Assembly: GCF_003576475.1 (NCBI RefSeq)
Contig: NZ_QWGR01000001.1
Location: 620,001-684,000, forward strand
Source: Maribellus luteus
Lineage (GTDB): Bacteria; Bacteroidota; Bacteroidia; Bacteroidales; Prolixibacteraceae
DNA length: 64,000 bases
Direction: 5' to 3'
Shown: positions 18,662-29,500 of the stretch, piece after piece
Layout of the letters: the number at the start of each line of letters is the position of its first letter
How positions within the stretch are numbered: position 1 is the first letter of the stretch
Notes under the pieces: model-generated
What the model was told of the DNA's origin: nothing
The model's input: only the letters and a program-made list of their open reading frames with translations
Databases searched by the model: none
Program-made: the position numbers and the translations under genes

Positions 18662-20557
18662 ATGAATAGATATCTTTTGTTTCTTATTTTATTCCTGATA
18701 ATTCTTCATATATCATGTACCAAACAAAATATTGAAGTTAATAGTCCCTCTTCAAACTTGGTGGCTAAAATTACATCTGAGGATTCAGGTTTGATGTTAA
18801 GCGTGTATAATTCAAAAGAAGCAATTTTAGATGTAAATGTCGGGGGCTTTGTTTTTAATGAAAAAGATAGTTTGAGCTATGATCAGATAAGCAGTATAAA
18901 ACAAACTTCCTTTGATGAAACGTGGAAGCCTGTTTACGGTGAACGCAATACTGTTCGCGACAGGTATAATCAACTTGAAATTAACCTGACAACTAAAAAC
19001 GATAAAAATCAAAATTTGAAACTACTGTGTCGGGTGTATGATGAAGGGGTTGCCTTTCGCTATTTGTTTGATGAAAAATCATTCTCCAATAAAATACTTA
19101 TCAGGGAGTTAACAGCCTTCAACTTTCAGGATGATTATGACGCTTGGGTTACTGATAAAGCTCAAGGGGTTTACGAAAAAGAAAATATCAGTAAAATCGA
19201 TGGAGTCAGTGAACGGCCGCTTGTTGTTAAACGGAACGAAAAATCCTTTTTAGCGATGGGGGAAGCTGCGTCAGTGGATTTTGCACGGATGAAATTTAGA
19301 AGAGATTCTCTGAAAGCTTTGTCATTACAGGTTGATCTGTCAAGCAGTGTAGATCTTGAAAAAGCAAAATTCACCACGCCCTGGCGGTACGTAATGGTAG
19401 GAGCATCTCCTGGCGAATTGCTTGAAAATAACTATTTCATTGAGAACCTGAATGAACCCAATCAACTGGTAGATGTCTCGTGGATAAAACCGGGGAAAGT
19501 AATTCGAGAAGTTACGTTGACCACAAAAGGAGGGATTGCTTGCGTTGACTTTGCCGTAAAACACAATCTTCAGTTTGTAGAATTTGATGCCGGTTGGTAT
19601 GGAAATGAATACGACGATGCATCTGATGCAACCACTTTTACTGTCGATCCCAATCGGTCACCGGGACCTCTTGATCTGCAATATGTAATTAACTATGCAA
19701 AAGAAAAAGATGTTGGAATAATTTTGTATGTCAACCGTCGTGCACTAGAAAAGCAGCTGGACGAAGTCCTTCCTTTATTAAAGTCATGGGGAGTTGCAGG
19801 GATAAAATATGGATTTGTGAATGTGGGGCCGCAGGAGTGGACTTCGTGGTTGCACGATGCAATTCGTAAAGCCGCGAAATATGAATTAATGGTTGATGTG
19901 CACGATGAATATCGACCAACCGGCTATTCACGCACCTATCCTAACTTGATAACCCAGGAAGGCATTCGTGGCGACGAAGAGAGTCCTTCTACCGAGCATA
20001 CCTTGATTACCCTTTTTACCCGTATGATTGCCGGTGCAGGAGACAATACGAACTGCTTTTTGGCGCCTCGTGTATCTCGAAAAATGGGAGGTAAGGCTGG
20101 GCAAATGGCAAAAGCGATCATGCTTTACAGTCCGTGGCAATTTGTCTATTGGTACGATCGTCCCGAAGGATCGCCCCATAAAAAGGGGGGAGCCGGCTCA
20201 GCTGAAGGGATAATTAAAGAAAGTGAAGAACTTGGTTTTTATGATGCTCTGCCCACCATATGGGATGAAACAAAAGTATTGGAAGGTGAGATTGGTGAAT
20301 ACGCAACCGTTGTCAGGAGAAGCGGAGAGGATTGGTTTATTGGATCGTTAACAGCCAATAAGGCTCATGCGCTTGAAATTTCATTCTCCTTCTTGGATGA
20401 GGGGAAGGCTTATGAAGCAACCATCTTCTCACAAGATGCAAGTGGGTTGGAAGATAATAAGGTGACTATGGAGACAATCTCAGTAAATCAAAAAGCGATC
20501 TTGACAAAAACGTTGGTAGAAAACTCAGGTTTAGCTGTGATCATCAGAAAAAAATAA
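18662..20557 (+). CDS. GH97 family alpha-glycosidase, lipoprotein (copy 1)
   Basis: A 631-residue glycoside hydrolase family 97 enzyme with a lipoprotein signal (LHISC, Cys19). The N-terminal beta-sandwich (about 30-275, VRDRYNQLEI, YDEGVAFRYLF) precedes a (beta/alpha)8 barrel (about 280-550) and a C-terminal beta domain. In the barrel GIKYGFV stands where retaining GH97 enzymes have an Asp nucleophile, whereas DVHDEYRPTGYSRTYPN retains a Glu at the position used as base by the inverting SusB type. The enzyme is therefore inferred to be an inverting alpha-glycosidase. It begins 59 nt after the IS3 right end, so its native promoter may have been replaced. A fusion gene follows after 13 nt. Confidence 0.9.
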   Translation: MNRYLLFLILFLIILHISCTKQNIEVNSPSSNLVAKITSEDSGLMLSVYNSKEAILDVNVGGFVFNEKDSLSYDQISSIKQTSFDETWKPVYGERNTVRDRYNQLEINLTTKNDKNQNLKLLCRVYDEGVAFRYLFDEKSFSNKILIRELTAFNFQDDYDAWVTDKAQGVYEKENISKIDGVSERPLVVKRNEKSFLAMGEAASVDFARMKFRRDSLKALSLQVDLSSSVDLEKAKFTTPWRYVMVGASPGELLENNYFIENLNEPNQLVDVSWIKPGKVIREVTLTTKGGIACVDFAVKHNLQFVEFDAGWYGNEYDDASDATTFTVDPNRSPGPLDLQYVINYAKEKDVGIILYVNRRALEKQLDEVLPLLKSWGVAGIKYGFVNVGPQEWTSWLHDAIRKAAKYELMVDVHDEYRPTGYSRTYPNLITQEGIRGDEESPSTEHTLITLFTRMIAGAGDNTNCFLAPRVSRKMGGKAGQMAKAIMLYSPWQFVYWYDRPEGSPHKKGGAGSAEGIIKESEELGFYDALPTIWDETKVLEGEIGEYATVVRRSGEDWFIGSLTANKAHALEISFSFLDEGKAYEATIFSQDASGLEDNKVTMETISVNQKAILTKTLVENSGLAVIIRKK

Positions 20558-20570
20558 AATCAATTGAGCT

Positions 20571-23459
20571 ATGCGTTATTTACTCATCTCAATTTGCTTT
20601 GTTATTCTTACAACAAGTAGTTTGTTTAGTCAGACCGAAGAGCAACATGGATTACATTCTGAAGGAGGCCCCTGGAAGTTTTATCCGGCAAAAGAGAAAA
20701 AAGACAGTCTGAAAAATGTTTTACTGGTTGGCGATTCGGTAATGAATGGCTTTCATCAAAGTGTAATCGACAGCCTTAAAAAGTTAGCTAATGTTGATTA
20801 CTGGTTAACGCCTAGGCATTTGAATAGCGAGCATCTTTTCACCGATTTAGCCAAGGTCGTTTCGTCTAATAATTACGATGTTATTCAGTTTAATATCGGG
20901 TTGCATGGTTGGCCGGAGGGACGGATTAAAGACCATGAATATGTTCCGTTGCTTGAAAAGTATGTTCAAACCCTAATTGACAATGCAAAAGGTACAAAGT
21001 TGATTTGGGCAAGTACAACACCAGTTACCGAGCAAGATAAGGCTGAACTAAACAAGGAAATCAATCCTACCATTACCCAAAGAAATGAATGGGCAGCCGG
21101 TGTGATGAATAAATACAACATTCCAATAAACGATTTGTACGGGTTGGTTGTGGATAAACTGCATATGGCAAAATTGGACAGGTTCCACTGGAAATCCGAA
21201 GGCTATCATTTAATGGCAAATCAATCGGTTAAAATCATCGTTCGAGAGTTGAGTAAGGTGCAGTCTGTCAATGTGATAGATGATTGCAATGTCGTTTGGG
21301 ATTCACCTTCTAAAAATTCATTAGGCTCCATGCCGGCAGGTAATGGCGATATCGGGATTAATCTTTGGGTAGAAGAAAATGGGGATTTACTGTTTTACCT
21401 TTCAAAAACCGATGCCTGGAGCGAAAATGCCCGGCTGTTAAAACTGGGGAAAGTAAGACTGTCGCTTTCGCCCAACCCTTTTAATACGGGAAAACCTTTT
21501 TCACAGGAATTAATTTTGAAAGATGGGGTAATACATATTGAAGCCGGCAATGCAAAAGAGAAGGTATCCATCGATGTCTGGGTCGATGCCAATCATCCGG
21601 TAGTAGAACTTGACGTTAAAAGTCAAAAAAAAATTACTGCCTCGGTAACAACAGAACCATGGCGACTGGAACAAAGAGAAATCGCCGATAATACAGAAAT
21701 TCACTCCGCCTATGGATTGAAAACAGTTATTGTTGAGAAAGATACCATTTTTGAGAACGACAAGGGAAGCGTTATGTGGGCGCACAGAAATGAACGTTCG
21801 ATATGGAAAAATAACCTGACTATGCAGGGATTGGAGGGATACCTGAAAAAAGGCAAAGACCCCTTGTTGCATACTACTTTCGGAGGTTTAATACATTCAG
21901 ATAAACTGCTAAAAACAACACCGGCAAAATTAGAATCAAAAGTAGCAGTCGCAGAATTCTCCGTATCGGTATTTGCACTAACTGATCAAACCAAAAGTCT
22001 GAATAAATGGGGAAAAGAGATAGGCAATATTGCCAGAAAAGTAACATCTGAATCCCGGGAAAACCGATTGAAAGCCCATTCAAGCTGGTGGCAGTCGTTT
22101 TGGAACAGGAGCCACATTTTTGTGAACACACCAAACAACGAAGATAAAGAAAAAGTTGCCAATGTTTCAAAAAACTACAATTTGCAACGTTACATGAATG
22201 CCTGTTCAGGAAGAGGGAATTCGCCGATAAAATTCAATGGTTCTATTTTTACGGTGGATACTAAAAATCTGGATAACAGGTTTGCAGGTTTTGATGCCGA
22301 TTTCCGGCAGTGGGGAGGACCTTACTGGTGGCAAAATACAAGGTTGCCCTATTGGACGATGCTGGAAGCTGGCGACTTTGACTTGATGAAGCCACTGTTT
22401 AAAATGTACCGAGATGTGCTGGATATTCGAAAATTTGCTACAAAAACTTACTACGGGCACGATGGTGCTTTTTATATCGAGACAATGCGTCATTGGGGAA
22501 CATTTGCCGAGTCAAACTATGGACATGACAGGCCTGACGATTTGCCATTGGGAACCACCGTCAATAGGTTCATACGCTATTATTGGCAGAGTGGATTGGA
22601 ATTTTCTCTCATGGCTTTGGACTATTATGCGTTTACCAAAGATGAAAAAACACTAAAAGAACTTATCCTACCAGTGGTCACAGAAGTGATGACATTTTTT
22701 GATCAGCACTGGGAACGGGACGAAAATGGTAAAATATTGTTTGACCCGGCAATGGCTCTGGAAACATACAATACTGCAGTAAACCCATTACCCGAAATCG
22801 TTGGGATAACTAAGGTTTGTTCTGAGTTATTGAAGTTGCCGGAAACTGCAATTACAGATGAACAACGAAAACAATACAGCAGATTAATTGCCGAATTGCC
22901 CGAAATACCTATGCGGAAAGTTGATGGGAAGATGTTGCTGGCACCAGCTCAGGAATATAGTGGGAAGCAGAATGTGGAGAATCCGGAACTATACGCAATT
23001 TTCCCATATCGGGCCTATGGCATTGGGCAACCTGATTTAGAAATAGCTCGCAATACATTTGAAAACAGAGCAATAAAAGAGACAGGCGGATGGCAACAAA
23101 ATGCAATTAAAGCAGCATATTTAGGATTGACAGAGGAAGCTGCTGCTTTGACAACGACCAATTTAAATACGAGCAATAAGGCTTATCGATTTCCAGCCAT
23201 GTGGGGTCCAAATTACGACTGGACACCAGATCAGGATCATGGTTCGGTTGCCATGATTGCACTTCAGCGTATGTTGGTACAATACGATGGAGATAAAATC
23301 TATTTATTGCCGGCATGGCCCAAAGAGTGGGACGTCGATTTCAAACTGTACGCTCCTTGGAATACCGTTCTTGAAGGAATGATTCGAAATGGTGAAATAG
23401 AGAGGCTTGAAGTGGCTCCGTCTTCTCGGAAAAAGGATTTGATTATTGGCTGGGAGTAA
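20571..23459 (+). CDS. SGNH hydrolase-DUF5703 glycosidase-like fusion
   Basis: A 962-residue two-domain exported protein (signal peptide 1-21, SLFSQ). Residues about 48-230 form an SGNH/GDSL hydrolase with block I VLLVGDSVMNGF (Ser55), a conserved Asn near 108 and block V LDRFHWKSEGYH (Asp203, His206), which fits an ester hydrolase or deacetylase. From about 238 (CNVVWDSPSKNSLGSMPAGNGDIGINLWV) it matches the DUF5703 family. The DUF5703 part has a beta-sandwich then an (alpha/alpha)6-barrel (RQWGGPYWWQNTRLPYWTMLEAGD, WGPNYDWTPDQDHGSVAMIALQ) related in layout to GH95. De-esterification and exo-hydrolysis of one substrate is inferred. It lies between two GH97 genes on the same strand; the glycosidase activity is not established. 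Confidence 0.82.
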   Translation: MRYLLISICFVILTTSSLFSQTEEQHGLHSEGGPWKFYPAKEKKDSLKNVLLVGDSVMNGFHQSVIDSLKKLANVDYWLTPRHLNSEHLFTDLAKVVSSNNYDVIQFNIGLHGWPEGRIKDHEYVPLLEKYVQTLIDNAKGTKLIWASTTPVTEQDKAELNKEINPTITQRNEWAAGVMNKYNIPINDLYGLVVDKLHMAKLDRFHWKSEGYHLMANQSVKIIVRELSKVQSVNVIDDCNVVWDSPSKNSLGSMPAGNGDIGINLWVEENGDLLFYLSKTDAWSENARLLKLGKVRLSLSPNPFNTGKPFSQELILKDGVIHIEAGNAKEKVSIDVWVDANHPVVELDVKSQKKITASVTTEPWRLEQREIADNTEIHSAYGLKTVIVEKDTIFENDKGSVMWAHRNERSIWKNNLTMQGLEGYLKKGKDPLLHTTFGGLIHSDKLLKTTPAKLESKVAVAEFSVSVFALTDQTKSLNKWGKEIGNIARKVTSESRENRLKAHSSWWQSFWNRSHIFVNTPNNEDKEKVANVSKNYNLQRYMNACSGRGNSPIKFNGSIFTVDTKNLDNRFAGFDADFRQWGGPYWWQNTRLPYWTMLEAGDFDLMKPLFKMYRDVLDIRKFATKTYYGHDGAFYIETMRHWGTFAESNYGHDRPDDLPLGTTVNRFIRYYWQSGLEFSLMALDYYAFTKDEKTLKELILPVVTEVMTFFDQHWERDENGKILFDPAMALETYNTAVNPLPEIVGITKVCSELLKLPETAITDEQRKQYSRLIAELPEIPMRKVDGKMLLAPAQEYSGKQNVENPELYAIFPYRAYGIGQPDLEIARNTFENRAIKETGGWQQNAIKAAYLGLTEEAAALTTTNLNTSNKAYRFPAMWGPNYDWTPDQDHGSVAMIALQRMLVQYDGDKIYLLPAWPKEWDVDFKLYAPWNTVLEGMIRNGEIERLEVAPSSRKKDLIIGWE

Positions 23460-23498
23460 TCGGGGGCAGGAGAATTTGAGTGTTTACTTTTTAAAGTC

Positions 23499-25445
23499 AT
23501 GAATTATAAACCTGAACAGAAATTAATTAAACCTAAAGAAAATAATTATGAGATTTGTTTTTTTGCTGTCTTGACTATGCTGTCGTTTATGGTACAAGCC
23601 AAAGATTATAACCTTCTATCGCCTGATGGCAATGTCGAAACCTTGATCTCGTTAGACCATGGAAAGCCAGTATATACAGTAGTTGTCGGTGATAGAACGC
23701 CTATTCAAAATGCTGCATTGGGTCTGAAACTGGATCCTGCTTATCAAGGAGGATTCAATGTTGTCGATACCCAAAATCGAAAAGTGGATGAAACCTATGA
23801 AATGACTTGGTGGAAAAACCGGCTTATACGAAATCAGTATAATGAAATGAGACTATTTCTAGAAGAGGCCGAGGGTAATCGCAAACAGTTAACGATTGAG
23901 TTTAGAGCCTACAATGATGGAATTGCTTTTCGGTATGCTTTCCCGGAACAGGAAAATTTGAAGGAGTTTGTCATCGAAGAAGATTTTTCGGAGTTTGCCT
24001 TTACCGATGACTACACCTGGTGGTCGGCCAATGGCGAACGTGATAATTTGGGGCCTCTCTCTATTAATGCCGCTAAAGATCCCGGGTTTGCTCCCATGGT
24101 GCTCGAATGTGCCAACGATTTGTATTTCGGTATTCATGAAGCAGCGATTTCTGATTTTGCGAATTTTAAAATCAAGCGTGCAGGCAAAGCCAATGCTTTT
24201 CAATGCGACCTGCAGGGACCTTCCAATGCAAAAACAGGCATGCATACCTCGTGGCGCGTGATCATGATTGGTAAGCAGCCTGGCGATTTGGTCGAGAGCA
24301 ACTTACTCCAAAATCTGAATCCGCCGTGTGAAATAGAAGATACCTCCTGGATAAAACCAGGTCTTTCGATGTGGGATTGGCGTGTGTGGGGCTTCACTGC
24401 TCCGGATGGTTTTGTATATGGACTGAATACAATTTCACATAAACGTTTTATCGACTTTGCAGCAGAAAATAATGTCGATTATCTCTTGATGGATGCGGAT
24501 TGGTACGGTCCGGAGTTCAGTGAAAAATCAGATCCAACGCAATCGGCAGGAGAAATTGATATTGTGGAAAACTTCAGATATGCCAAAACAAAGGGAGTCG
24601 GAATCATCTTATATCTCAATGATGTGGGGGCGAATAAATTCGGATTAGAGCGCGTGCTTAAGCAATCTCACGATTGGGGAGCTTCGGGAGTAAAGTATGG
24701 TTTTATGACTGGTACGGGACAAGCAAAAGTATTGCAAACTCGTCGGGTCGTTGAGCTTTGTGCGAAGTATAAATTAACGGTAAATTTTCATGATACCCCG
24801 ATACCTCCTAATGGCGACGATCGTACCTGGCCCAATGTTCTTACGCGCGAATATTGCCATAGTCAGGCCGATGCAAAATATTCCTATTATCCGGAAACTG
24901 CCGTTTCGGCGGCTTTTATTAATATGCTTGCCGGTCCACTTGATATGTGTAGCGGATGGTATGGTTTTGAAGGGAATGAAGTTCGTCCAAAAGTATTTCG
25001 TTTTATTCCTGGAACGGTGACTGCCGAAAATGCCAAGTTGGTCGTATTCCATAGTGGCATATCGGTATTAGCCGATTCCCCTGAAAATTATAAGGAGAAA
25101 GCCGATCTGTTTGATTTTGTAACAAATCTGCCCAAACGATATGATGAGTATAAAGTTATTGATGGGCATATAGAAAGCCATATTACAGTCGCGCGACGTG
25201 CAGGAGAGAATTGGTATCTTGGAAGCTTGACAACCCGTGAGCCGAGAACCTTGAATCTGAAACTGGATTTCTTGAAGCCTGGAGTACAATACCAGGCCTT
25301 TTTGTATGAGGACGCTCCCGAAACTCATTTTATAACCAACCGGGAAGACTATCAGATAAGACTTCTTCAGGTGGATGCCGAATCAACTTTAACCATAAAA
25401 GTCGCGCCTGGAGGTGGTGCCGCAGTGAGGCTTATTTCTTTTTAA
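23499..25445 (+). CDS. GH97 family enzyme (copy 2), start probably frameshifted
   Basis: A GH97 protein of about 630 mature residues. The open frame can start at 23499, but that leaves a 17-residue charged lead before a truncated signal. An ATG at 23548 with an AT-rich Bacteroidota leader gives MRFVFLLS and then stops. Adding one T to the T7 run at 23558-23564 would join it to FAVLTMLSFMVQA, a normal signal peptide, so a 1-nt indel is likely. The barrel has GVKYGFM (no retaining Asp nucleophile) and NFHDTPIPPNGDDRTWPN. The latter carries Thr where copy 1 has Glu. The active site is thus different from copy 1 and its specificity is unknown. Confidence 0.82.
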   Translation: MNYKPEQKLIKPKENNYEICFFAVLTMLSFMVQAKDYNLLSPDGNVETLISLDHGKPVYTVVVGDRTPIQNAALGLKLDPAYQGGFNVVDTQNRKVDETYEMTWWKNRLIRNQYNEMRLFLEEAEGNRKQLTIEFRAYNDGIAFRYAFPEQENLKEFVIEEDFSEFAFTDDYTWWSANGERDNLGPLSINAAKDPGFAPMVLECANDLYFGIHEAAISDFANFKIKRAGKANAFQCDLQGPSNAKTGMHTSWRVIMIGKQPGDLVESNLLQNLNPPCEIEDTSWIKPGLSMWDWRVWGFTAPDGFVYGLNTISHKRFIDFAAENNVDYLLMDADWYGPEFSEKSDPTQSAGEIDIVENFRYAKTKGVGIILYLNDVGANKFGLERVLKQSHDWGASGVKYGFMTGTGQAKVLQTRRVVELCAKYKLTVNFHDTPIPPNGDDRTWPNVLTREYCHSQADAKYSYYPETAVSAAFINMLAGPLDMCSGWYGFEGNEVRPKVFRFIPGTVTAENAKLVVFHSGISVLADSPENYKEKADLFDFVTNLPKRYDEYKVIDGHIESHITVARRAGENWYLGSLTTREPRTLNLKLDFLKPGVQYQAFLYEDAPETHFITNREDYQIRLLQVDAESTLTIKVAPGGGAAVRLISF

Positions 25446-25473
25446 TAATTAACCTTTTTTCTTGTTAGGTCTT

Positions 25474-26379
25474 TTATAGAGATGATTCAAGGGTCTTACT
25501 CTTTAAATGGTTACTGTTTCTATTTATATTCCGATACTCTTTAGGACTCATTCCAGTCATCTTTTTGAAGTGTTCGTTAAAATTTGAAAGATTGTTAAAT
25601 CCACTTTCAAAGGCAATTTCAATCACTTTGTTATCGGATTCGTTTAGTAATTGACATGCTTTGCCTACTCTTAACTCAATTACAAATTCAGAAAAAGTTT
25701 TTGTTGTTCTTTTCTTGAAATAACGACAAAAAGAGTTGGGTGTCATATTTGCTATGTCTGCAACTTGGGTTAATTCAATTTTTTTATGAAAATTAGCCAT
25801 CAAATATTCAATACAATGAGTTAACCGACCAAAATCACGAGGAGACAAATTAGCTCGGTACCCCATACTGCTAAGATAAACCGCATTTTTGAATGTTGAC
25901 ATTTTGTGAAGCAACTGCAGAACATTAATTAACCTGTTGGTTCCATTGCTCTCAAATATAACATTCATTATTTGTTTGAGTTCAACATTTCTTTTGCCGC
26001 TAAATTTGATACCGCGATTTGACTTTTCAAATAGTCTTTTTATTTTGGCCATCTCTGGCAATGACAACAAAGGTTCACCAAGAATTTCGGGAGGTATAAA
26101 TAGGACTAGGCATTCTGCATGTAGGTCTATATTCTTTTGATAGTACTTATAATCATTTTTCCATACATGTGGGATATTAGACCCAACCATTACAAAATCA
26201 CCCTCATCAAATTGCTCAATATTATCACCCACAAATCGAGTTCCCGTTCCTTTAAGGATATACATTATTTCAATTTCCGGATGATAGTGGCAGGGGACAA
26301 TAAAATGGGACAATTTTTCATGATGAATCTTGAATGAACTGTCAGTGGAGGGAGCAAGATGTTGAAATAATAAATCCAT
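25474..26379 (-). CDS. AraC-family transcriptional regulator with cupin sensor
   Basis: A 301-residue cytosolic regulator. The N-terminal cupin-like arm (about 20-110, HYHPEIEIMYILKGTGTRFVGDN...FVMVGSNIPHVWKND) should bind a sugar or phosphosugar. The C-terminal double helix-turn-helix (about 185-285) contains LTQVADIANMTPNSFCRYFKKRT and IAFESGFNNLSNFNEHFKKMTGMSPKEYR. It is divergent from the SusC gene at 26587 with a 207-nt gap, the classical arrangement for an activator of the PUL. Unlike HTCS or SARP-type systems it must respond to an intracellular signal, which fits the kinase/isomerase genes downstream. It converges with GH97 copy 2, whose stop is 28 nt away. Confidence 0.92.
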   Translation of the reverse strand: MDLLFQHLAPSTDSSFKIHHEKLSHFIVPCHYHPEIEIMYILKGTGTRFVGDNIEQFDEGDFVMVGSNIPHVWKNDYKYYQKNIDLHAECLVLFIPPEILGEPLLSLPEMAKIKRLFEKSNRGIKFSGKRNVELKQIMNVIFESNGTNRLINVLQLLHKMSTFKNAVYLSSMGYRANLSPRDFGRLTHCIEYLMANFHKKIELTQVADIANMTPNSFCRYFKKRTTKTFSEFVIELRVGKACQLLNESDNKVIEIAFESGFNNLSNFNEHFKKMTGMSPKEYRNINRNSNHLKSKTLESSL

Positions 26380-26459
26380 ACAATTATAGAATTGATCTTA
26401 TTTTTTACAAATGTGGGTATTTTAAGGTAAAATACCATTGGTTTTGGAATTTTACATGG

Positions 26460-26490
26460 TTGATGATGAGCTGACGTTGAGATAGATTTG
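26460..26490 (+). promoter_or_regulatory. Predicted Bacteroidota promoter of PUL B SusC
   Basis: TTG at 26460-26462 (-33 box) and TAGATTTG at 26483-26490 (-7 box, consensus TAnnTTTG) are 20 nt apart, the usual spacing for the Bacteroidota primary sigma factor. The transcript would have a leader of about 90 nt before the ATG at 26587. Confidence 0.6.
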
Positions 26491-26586
26491 TATATGTTTC
26501 AAAAGTAAAGCTTTACCTGAATACTATTGAGTTCTAAAAATTAACAAACTGATAACTGAATTACTAACATTATAAATTATAAACTT

Positions 26587-29500
26587 ATGAAAAAAGAACG
26601 AGATCTAAAGGTGGCATATTGCTGTGTTCTTAGATTTGGCTTAAATTCTTACAGATTTCTAAGACTATTTTCTTTAATAATTATTTTGTTTTCCCTTAGT
26701 TACTTTCAAGCTATGGCTGGAGAATTTAATTCGCAACAAGTTAGAGGAGTAAAACAGGTACATACAATCAAGGGGAAAGTTACTGATTTGTCTGGAGAAT
26801 TTTTGCCGGGTGTCACTGTTGTTATTAAAGGGACAACTCAGGGAACGGTTACAAATACGGATGGAGAATATTCTATTTCAGATATTGAGCAAGGAGCATA
26901 CATTGTATTCTCTTTTGTAGGTATGAAGACTAAGGAAATTTTGTTTTCTGGTCAACTTCAGGTTGATGTTGTTATGGAACAAGAAGCAATTGGATTAGAG
27001 GAAGTAGTAGCAATTGGGTATGGAACACAGAAGAAAAAGGAAATAACCTCATCAATTGCTAATGTAACTAAAGATGATTTTAATCAAGGGGCAATTGTCT
27101 CCTCTCCTTTGCAGCTTGTACAAGGGAAGGTTGCAGGCCTTGCAATACAGCGTGTAAACGGTGATCCGAATAAAGATGTATCCATACAACTACGCGGAAT
27201 ATCTACTGTTTCCGGGAATAGTGAACCACTTGTTATTATTGATGGGTTTCCTGGCGGGAACCTGAACTCAATTGCACCGGAAGATATTGAGTCAATAGAC
27301 GTATTAAGGGATGGTTCTGCCGCCGCTATTTATGGGACACGCGGAACTAATGGTGTTATAATTGTAACAACGAAGAAAGGTGAAGAAGGAAAAATGAGAG
27401 TGGAATACTCAGGTTATGTAACCTATGAAACATCCAAACTTCCAGATATGTTGTCTGCAACTGAATTCAAGGACTTGGCACAAGAATATATTAGTTCCAG
27501 TAATCCGGAGAAACAAGCGAAAGGTAGTTCAATGGTGGATTATGGAGGAGATACTGATTGGTTTGAGGAAATGACACAAGATCCGGTTAGCATGGTGCAT
27601 CATTTATCGGTTTCCGGAGGTAATAATAAGACAATCTACGCTGCCTCACTTAATTATAGGGAAATTGAGGGAGTAATGAAAAGGTCTGGTCAGAATATGT
27701 TGAAAAGCCATCTGAATATTTCACATTCGACTTTAGACGATCGCTTAAATGTCTCTTTTAACTTGTCGGCAAATACAGGGAACTATAGTCCGACAGATTA
27801 TTCCCTGTATTCTCATGCATTAAAACGTAATCCAACTTTACCAGTATATAATGAAGATGGTACATTTTATGAAACTTATGCGTGGGAAGACTTTAATCCC
27901 GTTGGGATGATTTATCAGACAGATCAGGATAACCAGATGACGCAATTGTTGGGGAACACCCGCATTTCATACGAGATAGTCGAAGGGCTTAAAGCCACTG
28001 TCATGGGGGCAATCCAGAAAAATCATGTACTAAAAGGGTATTACGATTATAAAGAGTCATCGCATAGTGTCATAGGGGGGTATAACGGAAGGGCATCTAG
28101 AAATTATGATCAGGCATTGGATAGGAATATTGAATTTACATTAAATTACTCAAAAGTTATCGAAGAGGTACATCGTCTGGATGTTCTGGGGGGATATTCG
28201 TACGAAGACTTTACAAATGAAGGCTTTTATGCAGGGAATAGTAATTTTATTACTGATCAGTATAAATACAATAATATTGGAGCAGGAGACTACTTACTTG
28301 ACGGTATGGCTTCAATGAGTAGCTATAAAAACAGCAGTAAATTAATTTCATTTTTTGGTAGAGGGATTTATTCTTATAAGGATAAGTATCTTTTAACAGT
28401 TGGCGTTCGCCGGGATGGATCTTCAAAATTTGGTAAGAACAATAAGTGGGGCTGGTTTCCATCTGTTTCTGCAGGTTGGAGGGTGTCAGAAGAAGAATTT
28501 ATGAGCAGTGTTGGGTGGCTGGACAATATGAAGCTGCGGATTGGTTATGGAGTTACCGGAAATCAGGGGACAAATCCTTATGCTTCTTTAGTTCGGTTGC
28601 AATCAGGACCAAGAATGTTATATAACGGGAGCTGGATTCCAGGAGTGGTACCTGCTTCAAACCCAAATCCTGACCTACGTTGGGAAACAAAACATGAGCT
28701 AAACTTTGGATTGGATTTCTCAGTATTTAACAACAGGGTTAATGCAAATATTGATGTGTATAATCGTTTAACAAAAGATTTGATTTACACCTACAGCGTT
28801 CCTACTCCACCTAATATTTATAATCAAACCACAACTAATGTAGGTGAAATGCAAAACAGAGGTATTGAGCTTTCGATTAATGCTTTACCAATCCAAAAAA
28901 AGGATTTTACATGGACTATTGATTTTAATATATCCTATAATAAAAATAAACTTGTTTCATTATCTAATGAGCAATACCCATTCAGCTATAAAGATATATT
29001 AACAATTAACACATATGGATTAAGCGGTGTGCCTACTTATCGTCTCGAAGAAGGTCAGCCTATTGGAAATATGTTTGGCTACATCTTTGCAGGTTTTACA
29101 GACCAGGGGAAATGGTTAGTAGAAAACAAGGATGGGGAAGTAATACCAATTACTGATGCAACTGCCGATGATAAAAAAGTAATGGGCAATGGTTTGCCTA
29201 AAATCCATTCTGGAATCACTAATACGTTTGCTTATAAAAACTTCGATTTTTCATTTATGCTACGAGGAGCTTTCATGTATGACATTTATAATCTGTTAAG
29301 CTTAACGCATAATAATGCTTACCAACTACCAATTAATGTATTAAGTTCAGCTAAGGATATAGAACTCTTTGACCTACCGTCATACAACAGTTATAACGTT
29401 GAAAATGGAGGTTTCCTAAAGTTAAGCAACGTAACTCTTGGATATAGTTTTAACCTTAATAATAATCTGTTAAATAAAGCTAGGATTTACATTTCCGGAC

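Noticed and set aside
26380-26586. Minus-strand promoter for the AraC gene at 26500-26507
   Set aside because: A TACTTTTG box exists on that strand but no -33 element lies at the right distance and the leader would be about 120 nt.
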